A stretch of DNA of 64,000 nucleotides from Selaginella moellendorffii (Eukaryota > Streptophyta > Lycopodiopsida > Selaginellales > Selaginellaceae): assembly GCF_000143415.4 (NCBI RefSeq), contig NW_003314298.1, forward strand, positions 1,271,250 to 1,335,249. The letters run 5' to 3'. Position numbers and translations under genes: made by a program. Under the pieces are notes generated by a model. It was not told the origin of the DNA, searched no databases, and was given only the letters and a program-made list of their open reading frames with translations. Position 1 is the first letter of the stretch; each line of letters begins with the position of its first letter. Positions 1 through 10,014 of the stretch are shown one piece after another.

Positions 1-1
1 G

Positions 2-972
2 CTGTGCGAGCACGTAAATCTCAAGTGGGCGGGACAAAACTGCGTGTGGAGAAGAATGTGGCCAAAGTTTGGAAGGATGTTCGAGCACGGGGAGATCGAG
101 ACGACGAACTTCGCCGAGAGAGTCTGGAGCTACATAAAGTACACTCTCCTGAGGGGCCGGAGCAAGTGCAATATCCTGGGACTACTAGCTGCGCTGGTTG
201 GATCATCCAGTGGTCGCCATGGCGAAGTTCTAGTGGAACACTACAAGCAAAAGCAAACAGCACGTAAGTTCTAGTCATTCCAGAACTTCTCTTTTGCATT
301 TCTCTTGAGTGATGTTTTTGTTTTTTCTTGACAGTCGACTCGGGAAAGCTTTGCTCTCAAGTCGGCACGAAGCCTCAAAAGAAACTCATCGGCGGCGACT
401 ACATACTGGAGCTCTACGAATCGGACGTGAGCATGGTGGAAGTGGACGACGAAGTCTCTCTCCAGTTCCGGATGCGCAGCGAGATCATCCCGGACACGAT
501 CCACTCGCTGGCGATGCAAAGCTCCTCGTGCGACTGCTACGAGCTAGCCCCGGTCTGCAAGCACGTCCAAGGCATGAGGCTCATCATCGAGAAGTACTTC
601 CCGCATCTGTGCGCGCTCGCGCCGCCGCTCGACAGCCCGGACGTGTTCTCTCTCCAGCACACAAGCGACGACACTCCTCTCGATCTCCACCACTTTGTTG
701 CGGCGGAGGATTCTATGGAGCTATGTGGAAATGATGGTAGCAACAGCAACAGTAACAACAACAACAACACCACCAGCGGCAGCGGTGGCAACCGCGAGCT
801 CTCGGCACTGTGCAGTGAAGTTAAAACCGAGCTTCGCAGGCTCCTGGCTATCGCGTCGGGCTTCAATGCCACCGAGAGAGCGCTGGTGCTATACAATGTG
901 AGAGCTCTCAAACAAAAGCTACAAGCATTCGACAGCCTGGATAGACCACCACCACCCAAAACGTTTCATTGA
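2..972 (+). CDS. SWIM zinc-finger protein, MULE-transposase/FAR1-like (3' part of gene)
   Basis: Two exons are visible: 2-263 and 335-972, with a GT-AG intron at 264-334 (71 bp). The split codon after 263 rejoins in frame, and the 5' end lies outside the window. The first visible stretch (FAERVWSY.. then a helical Leu-rich segment) resembles the end of MULE-type transposase domains. The second exon holds CDCYELAPVCKH, a CxCx6CxH SWIM zinc finger, at about nt 529-566. A Ser/Asn-rich linker (about 735-785) and a C-terminal helical region follow, with TGA at 970-972. A possible poly(A) signal AATAAA is at 1066-1071. SWIM fingers of this type occur in MuDR transposases and in domesticated FAR1/MUSTANG-like proteins; the visible part cannot separate these. 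The absence of lesions in about 300 codons argues for a maintained gene. Confidence 0.7.
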
Positions 973-1131
973 TTCAGAACCCTTTGGGAGTTGTGTTGCT
1001 AGCCATCTCGAAGCCACTTGTACAATTACGGAAACATATGGTATGGCAGTATGCTTTATCGAACGAATAAATTATTACATAATTCTATTCTATTTAAGAA
1101 CAAGTGTACTCTTTAACTATGTGAATAAATT

Positions 1132-1998
1132 ATGTTCTTTACATTTTGTGTTTTCTTACTAATACAATCTAGTCTTCAAGCCTCAATTATATGGGGAAAT
1201 ACTAATAATTTAAATGAACAAGATATTAACAATATAATGAATCAAGGGTTTTATGAGCTTACTACAAGGTTAATTGGCAATGAATTATATCCACCTGATT
1301 TTGTAGATTTTAAATTAGTAACTGTTTCTAGAGGTGCAGTTTGTGTGGCAATAAGGCGAATAAAAGGATCTGCTGGTAGATGTTCAAATTCAAATGATGA
1401 AGTGAAAGGGTCAAATATGAAACGTCAAATAAATCTTCTAATTGAAAATTACCATGAAAGGATGGTTATGGAAGGTGCAGATGCAGTACGAATAACTGGA
1501 TCTCTATATGAAATACAATATGCTGTAGTGGTATGGAATAAGAAATCCGAATTGTTATTTAAAAAGAGATTTATAAATGGTATTCTTTCAAGTGGAAATT
1601 GCCAAACATCATTGAGTACACTTGATAGTGGATTCCCAATTTATCAAGTACTTTACACGGACCATTTTTTAATATCACCAAATAAAAAAAACATTTTACT
1701 TTTGCAGTATAATTGTAATTTGGTTCTTTATTCAGGACTAAAAAAAATATGGGAAACATTAGTATTTAAACTTGATGGTTTCTGTAAATTAATACTTCAG
1801 AAAGATGGTAACTTAGTAATTTATACAAGAAAATGGGAAGTTTTATGGTCTATAGGAAAATATTGTAAAAATCCTAAATGTTTTATTTTTACATATATAA
1901 CTTTACAAAATGATTGTGATTTGGTCTCATACAAATTAAAAGCACCTAATGATGTTTGGTGGGCTTTAAGTACTGCAAATGATATTTTATGTACATGA
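1132..1998 (+). CDS. secreted B-lectin (GNA-type) domain protein, AT-rich single-exon gene
   Basis: Intronless frame of 288 aa. Residues 1-17 (MFFTFCVFLLIQSSLQA) look like a signal peptide. Residues about 18-175 are a region I do not recognise. Residues about 180-285 carry three mannose-binding-lectin-like repeats matching QxDxNxVxY: LQYNCNLVLY, LQKDGNLVIY and LQNDCDLVSY. Only the middle one keeps all consensus residues, so sugar binding may be weak. Base composition is far more AT-rich than the other host genes in the window. TATTTAAG at 1090-1097 is a possible TATA-like site, but it is close to the ATG. Related copies lie at 2797-3320 (decayed, same strand) and 16515-16893 (3' half, opposite strand). 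Bulb-type lectins of this fold are common in plants and often act in defence; the role here is not shown. The different composition could reflect transfer or simply an AT-rich location. Confidence 0.65.
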   Translation: MFFTFCVFLLIQSSLQASIIWGNTNNLNEQDINNIMNQGFYELTTRLIGNELYPPDFVDFKLVTVSRGAVCVAIRRIKGSAGRCSNSNDEVKGSNMKRQINLLIENYHERMVMEGADAVRITGSLYEIQYAVVVWNKKSELLFKKRFINGILSSGNCQTSLSTLDSGFPIYQVLYTDHFLISPNKKNILLLQYNCNLVLYSGLKKIWETLVFKLDGFCKLILQKDGNLVIYTRKWEVLWSIGKYCKNPKCFIFTYITLQNDCDLVSYKLKAPNDVWWALSTANDILCT

Positions 1999-2270
1999 TT
2001 TGTAATACTGAATAAAATTTATTAATTGTAATAAAATGATTATTATATAATTAATAATTAATAATTAAAATAGTAGTTAATATTTGATAAAATATTAAAA
2101 TATATAATATAATATATCATAATTTATAGATTAGACTTTACAAATAAATACTAATAACAAGATTAAACACATCAGCCTTACTGTCTTTTATTAAATCTTA
2201 TACCCAGGTAATCTGAGGCATTAGTCATAAAATTAACCACATCTATGTTTACTATTTGGCTTTTTGATCC

Positions 2271-2450
2271 TTAACTTTTTTTGAAAGGTAATTCTTTAGG
2301 ATATTCTTGAATAAACTTTGAAATTCTTTTGTAGTCAGGACAAAGACAATCACCCAGAGGATCTTCTGGAATAATCTTGGAATCAGAATCATCTGGACCC
2401 TTGTTCTTAGGTTTAGGGCTAATGTAAGAATATCTTAAATCTAAATTTGT
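2271..2450 (-). other. short open frame with peptide-like composition, unknown
   Basis: On the minus strand, 59 codons are open between a TAA at 2451-2453 and the stop at 2271-2273. The translation has a non-random look (..KGPDDSDSKIIPEDPLGD.. and ..ISKFIQEYPKELPFKKS) in an otherwise AT-rich spacer. There is no ATG at the start, so at most it is an exon or a relic. I do not recognise it. The rest of 1999-2796 shows only AT-rich sequence. Confidence 0.2.
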
Positions 2451-2796
2451 TTATGAAATTCTAGCCACTAATCCTTAATTAGAGCTTTCTAGAGTCATAC
2501 AATCTTTCACTCTTTATAGTTGGTTAGCTTATCACACTTAGGCAGCCACTATGAATAGATGATTAGAGAAAGCACTCAATCACATCTTAAATGAAGTTAA
2601 ATTGAGTTGTGTTGCTACTACTTGTTACAATTAATTAAGTTCTTATTACACTAAAAATACAACTTTTGCATCATTTACTAACATACATGCCACCATAAAA
2701 CTATAAATTGCTATAAAATGACTAAATGACTGAGTAATGCAAGCACCACAAAAAGGATTTTGATCATTTAATAATATTTTAATATCAAACTCAATT

Positions 2797-3320
2797 ATGT
2801 TTTTTATTTTTTATTCTTGATAATAAATCTATTCTTCAAGAATTTGGTAATGAAATTAAAAAAATAATATATTAAATAAATAATGATTGAAAGGTTTTAT
2901 GGCTATACTAAGAAATTAGAGGATAATGAATCACATCCATCAGATTATATAGATTTTTTGGTACCTATCTCTATAGGTGTAGTGTGTAGTAAATAAAGAG
3001 TCGGTCATTTTAAATAGTAAAGTAAAAGAGTCAAATTTAATTTGATATAAAATAAATTTTTTAATTAAAAATCGCTATGAAATGATATAGGTGCAATATA
3101 AAAAACTCGATATCAGTTTAATATAGAATATTTTGTATTATTTTAAATAAATAAATAAAACTTATTATTCAGAAAATTATTAATTAATAATATTTTTCTG
3201 GTAAACACTGTCAGTGTTAAATATTATTTACTGGAGTTCTAATTTATCAAGTACACCATAAATAATTTATAATATTACTAAATTAAAAAAATTTAATATA
3301 GTTTTATAATATCTGTAAAT
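2797..3320 (+). pseudogene. decayed tandem copy of the B-lectin-like gene
   Basis: Sequence from an ATG at 2797 lines up with the gene at 1132 at many points: the signal-peptide region, the segment around GGTTTTATG, the TATCCACCTGATT.. block, and the run ending in TTATCAAGTAC at about 3242-3252. Many substitutions, indels and in-frame stops destroy the frame. Homology fades after about 3260 and is only suggestive to 3320, so the lectin repeats are mostly lost. It lies 800 bp behind the intact gene on the same strand, so tandem duplication followed by decay is the simplest reading. Nothing clear is seen from 3320 to 3480. Confidence 0.6.
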
Positions 3321-3479
3321 ACATATATGTATATAAGAAATGAATTAATTATAATAGTATAGCACATGAAATGTCCATTTAGTATTGAATTTAGCTAGAT
3401 ATGGTTTTCAAATTCTAATTAATATCCCTATTTTTATATCCAAGCAGTCACATTAGTGAAAGTGAGATATATTGCAATT

Positions 3480-3690
3480 TGTCCATATAGATAAAGCTTT
3501 TTAGTAGTGTTCAGGATTATACTTTTGATTTTGCTTTATTATTTTTCTTTTCTTCTCTAGAGCTATTATAGCTTTTCACTAGATCTAGGATATTTATCTA
3601 TTTATTTTTCCTTTGATCTTCATTGCATTCTCTTCTTCCATTATGCCATGCCATTATCAATTAAGGAGTTTGTCATCCAAGGCTGTAGAT
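3480..3690 (+). repeat. LTR-retrotransposon leader-like relic
   Basis: A segment around 3520-3670 (CTAGATCTAGG .. TTGATCTTCATTGCATTCTCTT .. ATCAATTAAGGAG, shown in short pieces) is similar to the reverse complement of 16130-16350. There it follows a TATA-containing, LTR-like sequence. It resembles the transcribed leader of a Gypsy-type element. No coding capacity is seen. Confidence 0.35.
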
Positions 3691-4645
3691 GATGTATCAT
3701 TATAAAAAAAATACAAAAGTTGAGTTAAAAATGCATTATGTGGCACTAACCAAAATAAAAGTCTATTAAGTGTAACACGTTTAGACCAAAAGCTCCAACT
3801 TGAAAAGTTGAAAGCGAGAGTAAAACTCCTAAAGAAGTACTTGATAAATGAATATGAAGTGATCAAGGAATGGCCATAAAATAATTTATAAACAGCTTTT
3901 TAGAAAGGGACAAAAGAATCACTAACATATGATAAATGTTGGGACATATAGAATTCTCGAGACAAAAATCCTAAAACCTAAGGACTTGAAATAGAACAAT
4001 TTTACAACCACCTCACCTTACTAGTTGAATATATTTAGGGCTAGACATATCTAGGGATGGGGTGAAAGCCCAAAGCTCATCTTCCAAACCATGGTGGATT
4101 TAGTAAATCTTTGCGGAATAGTCAAAGAAGGAAGACCAAGGAAGATTATACCCATATGGTGGGTAATGATATTAATATTGAGGAGTTCAAAACTATAGTG
4201 AATATAAATGGATAAATGAGGTGATTTAATAAAGTGTTCAAGAGCCAGCTCTAGCTCTTTTGAAAAATTGAATAGTTGATACTCTCAATCCAAGTGTAGG
4301 TGGTATTATCTATTTAGATTTTTTGTATGCCTCATTAAAACTTTACTCTACCCATGTCCAGAAGCTAGGGAGAGTACCCACAAAGCTCACATTGATTACA
4401 ATGTTTTGAAATGTCATTCCAAAGTTCTTGATTGTGGAAAGGCAAATGTGTACTCTTCCTTTTTAGTAACAAAGTATGCTTATATGGTGAGGAAGTCTTA
4501 AAGGTTAATGGAATTTAGTGGACAAACTTTTGGGCCTTAACTCAAAAGTAGTGTTGCAAGTACTATTGTGATCAAAGAATCACTTGGTGGGGATTGAAAA
4601 AGAGATATTGGGGGATTGTAAAACATTTGATTGTGAATATTGAAA
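3690..4645 (+). mobile_element. old, diverged copy of the LTR-D family
   Basis: Colinear with the LTR at 54524-56128: the blocks ending in GTAACACGTTT, GGGTGAAAGCCCAAAG, GTGTTCAAGAGCCAGCTCTAG and TGGTGAGGAAGTC are all present and in order. It is much more diverged than the other copies and lacks the CTCGGA minisatellite. The ends are not resolved. It is non-coding; open frames here are by chance. Confidence 0.5.
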
Positions 4646-4838
4646 ATTATTTATTAATGAGTCTTTATTACCACAATGACAAAAGATTGATATTGTTGGA
4701 CCCTTTATCAATCATTTTTGAGCTAGTAGAGTTAATAGGGCATTTGAGTGTACGTAGACTAGATAAGCATAAAGATGGAATTTTTAAATGTTATTAGCTA
4801 AATATATTTAGCTTGGTAAGAAGTTCCTATCTCGTTGT

Positions 4839-5434
4839 TGTAAGCAACCAAAGGGAACGACTCGAGAGACGGTCCATAGGGGTTCAAATATAGAGGGAAA
4901 GGGCCCATGAATAAGAGTGCACCCCCTTTTCCAATCGGTTAAGGGTCTTGGGATAGTTGGAGTTAAGCGTCCTTGGGTTTGAATAGTACTGGGCTGGGTG
5001 ACCTCCCAGGAAGTCCAAACTTAAGAGCTTACATTTGGTATCAGAGCGGTCTCGGGTCCGACTCTGTTGGTTGGCTAAAGGAATCACACCACATGTTGAT
5101 TGACATCTGGCTGGTCCAGTTTGTTCCCACTGGGCTCGACCCGAGGGGTAGGGTGTCAAGAGAGCGAGGCTCTCGGGAGAGTTGCGGCTCTCAGCTTCTG
5201 TTCACGAGGGCGTGAACTTGCAGGGAAGCATGGTGGATTGTAAGCAACCAAAGGGAACGACTCGAGAGACGATCCGTTAGGGTTCAAATATAAAGGAAAA
5301 GGGCCCATGAACAAGAGTGCACCCCCTTTTCCAATCGGTTAAGGGTCTTGGGATAGTTGGAGTTAAGCGTCCTTGGGTTTGAATAGTACTGGGCTGGGTG
5401 ACCTCTCGGGAAGTCCAAATTCAGGGAGCTTACA
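4839..5434 (+). mobile_element. complete TRIM retrotransposon (terminal-repeat in miniature), copy 1
   Basis: Direct terminal repeats at 4839-5033 (195 bp) and 5239-5434 (196 bp) both begin TGTAAGC and end GCTTACA, giving 7 bp terminal inversions. Two bases after the first repeat is TGGTATCAGAGC (5036-5047), the usual initiator-Met tRNA primer site. A purine-rich tract (about 5219-5238) precedes the second repeat. The 205 bp interior has no coding capacity. GTTGT flanks both ends (4834-4838 and 5435-5439), a perfect 5 bp target duplication. These are the defining features of TRIMs, which depend on other elements for mobility. Open frames crossing it are accidental. Confidence 0.92.
5036..5047 (+). 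promoter_or_regulatory. primer-binding site of TRIM copy 1
   Basis: TGGTATCAGAGC is the complement of the plant initiator tRNA-Met 3' end, two bases downstream of the 5' LTR. It fixes the element's orientation as plus. The second copy has the altered form TGGTACCAGAG on the minus strand. Confidence 0.85.
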
Positions 5435-5539
5435 GTTGTGTCTTACATTGGCTAGTGACAAAAACCTTTGTGTATTGAGCACTAGTTCCTCAATATCATA
5501 ACTTACCATGTTCACCAAACACCTTCACTATCATGCCTT

Positions 5540-5733
5540 TGTAAGCAACCAAAAAGAAGACTTAAGAGACAATCCATAGGGGTTCAAATATAGAGGGAAA
5601 AGGCTCATGAACAAGAGTGCACCCCTTTTTTCAATTAGTTAAAGGTCTTGGGATATTTGGGGTTAAGTGTCCTTGGGTTTAAATAGTACTGGGCTGAGTG
5701 ACCTCCCGAGAAGTCCAAACAAAAGAGCTTACA
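5540..5733 (+). mobile_element. solo TRIM LTR, diverged
   Basis: Begins TGTAAGC and ends GCTTACA like the TRIM LTRs, and is colinear with them throughout (194 bp), with more substitutions than the other copies. It lies in the same host LTR as copy 1, 105 bp further on. No matching 5 bp flanks are visible, so either the duplication has decayed or the ends have changed. Confidence 0.75.
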
Positions 5734-5794
5734 ACCCCTCACTATTACAGGGGGTGTAAGGAGTTTCAAATGTATAGTAGTGATAATGGGTAGG

Positions 5795-7471
5795 TTATAT
5801 AAACGATTAATTTTTCCATTCTACTTTAGTCACTTAACCACACCCTTGACCATTTGGAGGAGTCTCATTCACAACCTCCTGAAGTCCAATTCAGGACTTG
5901 GGACTTGCTAGCCCCGAGGATGGCATCTATGCCACTCATCATTTGCACTTGGTCCAAGTGCTCCACGTGTTCGATCCCATGACCGACACTCAAAGGTACC
6001 ACCGACATGGCAGCTTGTCATGCTAAGGCCATACCCAATCACCTTTGCTACACTGGTAGTCCAATACCACATGCATCCCAGTCTTGGCTCTCCAAGACTA
6101 GGCAAACCATCCGTGAGTGGTCATCTCAGATCCACTCCTTAGCATCCTTAGGATGCCCACCGACAAGGGGAATAGCCTTCCCCAATATCCCTCTATCAGT
6201 CTCCACTAAGTCCCTTTCTGCCCCTGGCCGTGTTTGCCAACACTGCCACTAGATCGAGGCCCACAGGCCCAACCACTAAGTCCCACGGTCCTCTAGGACT
6301 TCCTCACCATACAACTGTGTCCTTGGTCACTACCCCAGAGGACTGCTCCTCTTCCTTTCCATAGTTTGGGCCTTTGGGGACAACATTTCGGAACACCGTG
6401 CCCTTACGCGAGCCACCTGGGTACTCTCCTTGCCTTCCGCCCTTGGGTGCTCTAGCCATGGGCTTAGAGCGAGGTTCTGTTGAGCCACGCCTGGTATCCA
6501 AGTAGGTAGTGCCACCCACACTTGGACTAGGAGCATCGGCCAGTCGATCTCCCGGGGGAACTAGAGCCGGCTCTTGAACACTTCACCAAGCTACTCTGCT
6601 TGTCGGTCCGTATTCACTCTAGTTTTGGACTTCCCAGTGGTCAGTTCATCACCCAACACTGGGTCTGGCCTTCCTGGGCCAAACTAGCCTTTCCTGGCCA
6701 AACTGGCTCCACTGTAGTCCTCCCCCTTACTATACTTTTGGAGCTCACCAAACCCCCCAGGGTTTGGGAGACGAACGCTTTGGGCTTTCACCCTCTCAGA
6801 CTCGGACTCGGACTCGGACTCGGACTCAAACTCGGACTTGGGCTCGGGCTCGGTCTCGGCCTCCGCCTCGGTCTCGGTCTCGGTCCCCGTCTTGGTCTCG
6901 GTCTCGGTCTTGGTCCCCGTCTTGGTCTCGGTCTCGGTCTTGGTCCCGGTCTCGGTCCCAGTCTCGGTCTCGACCTTGGACTCCATCTCGGATTCCATCT
7001 CAGGTCCATCTCGGACTCCATCTCGGTCCATCTCGGACTCTGTCTCGGACTCCATCTCGGACTCCATCTCGAACTCCACTTCGGACTCCATCTCGGACTC
7101 CATCTCGGACTCCACCTCGGACTCCACCTCAGACTCCATCTCGGACTCTGTCTCGGTCCATCTCGGACTCCATCTTGGACTCCACCTTGGACTCCATCTC
7201 GGACTCCAACTCGGGTCCACCTTGGACTCTATCTCAGACACTTCCATGTGTCATGAATTGGTCCTTTTGGGTCCCTTTTTGGAGTCTCACTTATTGCTCG
7301 CTTCGTGCTTGTTCCTCGAGCACTTTGTTGGGAGTTCCATTCCCGCTCTCGACCTTCCAAGTCGGAGCTTTTAGTCCAAACGTGTTATGCTCGTTTGGCT
7401 TTTGCTTCGGCCACTACCACGTGGCACCCTTTCCAGCTCCACTTTGGGGCCTAGGGATTTTGTGTCTCACA
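5795..7471 (-). mobile_element. LTR-D copy A (long LTR of a chromovirus-like family)
   Basis: Colinear with the LTRs at 8431-10014 (same strand) and with 12995-15251 and 54524-56128 (opposite strand). It ends ..GTGTCTCACA at 7471, followed by ACTCTACCACCC, which read on the minus strand is a polypurine tract in front of the LTR. This matches the arrangement at the 3' LTR of the chromovirus at 22872. The left end near 5795 is degraded. It contains the CTCGGA minisatellite and the block CTACTATACTTTTGGA. It is non-coding, although the minisatellite keeps many frames open. Confidence 0.7.
6785..7240. repeat. CTCGGA-type minisatellite within LTR-D copy A
   Basis: About 450 bp built from variants of CTCGGA and CTCGGT, grading into units with CTCGGACTCCAT. 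The basic unit is 6 bp and the second half drifts toward 12-15 bp units, so several frames on both strands stay open and yield artefact peptides (LGLGLG, RTRTRT, SDSISD, ESEMESE). It should not be annotated as protein. Confidence 0.9.
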
Positions 7472-8160
7472 ACTCTACCACCCATAGACGAAGTTCAATG
7501 TCCTCATCGAACGGTAAACCCTTTTATAAAGTAACACCCGCAGGTATCACCATTCCCATCCTTGGCACCCGGCCAATATTTGTCTATGGTTTGACCCCAA
7601 AGGCTCACCATGCCTTGTCCATCCTCTAAGGAGGATAGTCTCTCCAACTTAGAGACTGATTGGACCACTTGTGGTGGTTCTTTCCGTTTATTGATTTAGT
7701 TCTCGCTAAACTTGTTAGAGACATTGTCTCTATCTTAATCCCACTACTCCATCTTGAGTAGTCTTAATTTTCATCGATATAACCTTTGCACTTTGGAACG
7801 TTTACTTTTGACTTCTTGAAGTCAATTTTCCTAGGTGTCTCCGACACCTTGCATTGCACAAATTGTGCAAGTCCACTTCCCTATCCTAGGAAGTTCTTTA
7901 TTTGAGGGCACCATCATCCTTTTTTCTATTTTGTGCCACCCTTGGCACTACGTTCCAATTATCATCATTTGTGCTAGGGTTGTCCACGGCCCTATCCTTT
8001 GGCTACTTTGCCGCTCCTCATTTGGAGCTTTTACTTTGCCAAATTGGAGCACTTGGGAATTTATCCTTGGAAGTCCACTTCCTTTTCCGCAATCCGTTAG
8101 CATCAAACACATTTGTGTTCCTTGGCTAACTTTGCCATTTGGATTCCTTCCCATGATTCC
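7472..8160 (-). mobile_element. 3' internal (untranslated) region next to LTR-D copy A
   Basis: Starts with the polypurine-like ACTCTACCACCC (minus strand GGGTGGTAGAGT) and is colinear with 10015-10680 next to copy B. The first 40 bp also resemble 22873-22915 of the chromovirus. No retroviral domain is visible in any frame. Confidence 0.5.
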
Positions 8161-8430
8161 TATGAGTTTTCATTTGGGCTCATGAGTGAGGCATATTAAC
8201 AACTTAAATTTACATTTTGAGTTGGTAGGATTAATATTGACCTATTATTGGTTACCATGAGTTATACCATAAATAAAAGTAAACCTCCTTTAGGTTTGTT
8301 ATAAGTGGCAAATAGATTGATCTGTAGCTGTTTAGTACAACACTAGTGGATCCTTCCTAGGCATAATTATAAGTGGATCAATCAAAACTATAAAAATTAG
8401 TTTGTTGATTTAAATAGTTATTGTTGTATT
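8160..8430 (+). mobile_element. LTR-E element leader fragment
   Basis: Matches 56555-56770, the leader downstream of the LTR at 53676-56333: the blocks TTTTCATTTGGGCT, GGTTACCATGA, AACACTAGTGGATCCTTC and ATAATTATAAGTGGAT occur in order. This suggests that the LTR-E copy at 4650 continued here before copy A was inserted. It is non-coding. Confidence 0.5.
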
Positions 8431-10014
8431 TGTAAGCAACTAAATTTTCCATTCTCCTTTAGTCACTTAACCACACTTTCAACCACTTAAAGGAGTCTCA
8501 CTAACAACCTTCATAAGTCTTATTCCCAACTTGGGGACTTGCTAACCCCATCTATGCCACTCAACCTTTGCACTTGGTCCAAGTGCTCTACATATCCAAT
8601 CCTAACACAGACACCCAAAGGTACTATTGACATATCAACCTATTATGCTAAAGCCATGTCCATTTACCTTTGTCTCATTGGTAGTCCAAGACCATCTATG
8701 CCACAGATCCATCTCCCAAAGACTAGGCCACTTGTCCATGAGTGATCATCCCCCAACCACACCTTGAGCACTCTTAGGATGCCTGGAGACATAGGGAACA
8801 CCCTTCCCTAATATCCCTCCATTGGTCCTCATCAAGTCCCACTCTATCCATGACAGTGCTTGCCAACACTATCATTAAGTCAGGGCTCGAAGGCTCGACC
8901 ATTAAGTCCCATTGACCTCTAGGATTTCCTCACCATGTGACCATGCCCTTAGTCACTATGCAATAGGATTACTTTTCCTTTTCATATTCTAGAACTTTGG
9001 GATGATATTTTGAAACATTGTGGCTCTATGCGAGCCTCGTGGGTACTCTCCCCACCTTCTGCCTTTGGGTGCTCTAGCCATAGGGCTAGAGTGAGGTTTT
9101 AATAAGCCACACTATGTATCTAAGTAGGTAGTGCCACCCACATTTGAATTGTGAGTGTTGACCATTTGATCTCTTAGGGGAGCTAGAGTCGGCTTTTGAA
9201 CACTTCACCAAGTTACCCCACTTGTTTGTCCATGTTCACTCTAGCTTTGGACTCCTTAGTAGTTATATCATCACCCACCACGTGAATATAGCCTTCCTTG
9301 GTCACACTAGCCTTTTCTAGCCAAATTGGCTCCATTAGAGTCCTCCCCCTACTATACTTTTGGAGCTCACCAAACCCCCTAGGGTTTGGGAGACGATCAC
9401 TTTGGGCTTTCACCCTTAGACTCGGATTTGGACTTAGACTTAGACTCGGACTCAAACTCAAACTTGGACTCGGTCTCAATCTCTTTCTCGGCCTCGACCT
9501 CAGACTTGATCTTAGGTCCATCTTAGACTCAATCTTGGACTCCATCTTGGGTCCATCTCGGACTCCATCTCGGGTCCATCTTAGGTCCATCTTGGATCCA
9601 TATCAGACTCTATCTTGGACTCCATCTCGGACTCCATCTCGAGATCATCTCAGGTCTATATCGGACTCCATTTTAAACTCCATCTCTGGTCCATATCAGA
9701 CTCCATCTTGGACTCCAACTCAAACTCCATCTCAGACTACATCTCAGATTCCTTCTTGGACTCTTTTTCAAACTCGTTCTATATGTCACGACACTTGCCA
9801 TGTGTCAGTCCTTATATCCCTTTTTAGAGACTCATTCACTGATTGCTTCGTGCTCATTCCTTGAGCATTTACTTTGGAGTTCCACTCTCATTTTCGACTT
9901 TCCAAGTCGGAACCTTTAATCCAAATATGTTACATTTGTTGGACTTCCACTTCAACCACTACCATGTGGCACCTTTTCTGCTCCATTTTGGGGATTAGGG
10001 ATTTGTGTCTTACA
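8431..10014 (-). mobile_element. LTR-D copy B
   Basis: TGTAAGCAAC at 8431 to ..TGTCTTACA at 10014 gives 1584 bp with TG/CA ends. Colinear with copy A throughout, including CTACTATACTTTTGGAGC and a shorter CTCGGA minisatellite. It is followed by ACTCCACCACC, a polypurine tract on the minus strand, so this is the 3' LTR of a minus-strand element whose interior is at 10015 onward. Confidence 0.75.
9418..9775. repeat. CTCGGA-type minisatellite in LTR-D copy B
   Basis: Degenerate array of CTCGGA, CTTGGA and CTCCATCTCGGA variants at the place equivalent to 6785-7240, but shorter and more decayed. Open frames across it are artefacts. Confidence 0.8.

Larger units (their letters stand above)
4650..5794 (+). 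mobile_element. LTR-E family copy, broken by TRIM insertions
   Basis: Flanks at 4650-4838, 5435-5539 and 5734-5794 match in order the LTR at 53676-56333 and the reverse complement of 60102-61228 (the GATATTGTTGGACC, CTTAGC..GGAGTTCC, CTAGTGACAAAAACC and AACACCTTC blocks). A complete TRIM sits at 4839-5434 and a diverged TRIM LTR at 5540-5733. At about 5795 the LTR is cut by a minus-strand LTR-D copy. It is non-coding. Confidence 0.55.

Noticed and set aside
4884-5215. Two overlapping frames of 80-90 codons and a similar one at 14178-14420
   Set aside because: They cross the TRIM LTR and interior. The element is non-coding, and both copies share them only by sequence identity.
6600-7530. Long open frames on both strands, giving LG-, RT-, SD- and ESE-rich proteins
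   Set aside because: They come from the 6 bp CTCGGA array in an LTR, which holds no stop in several frames. The same array lies in other LTR copies.
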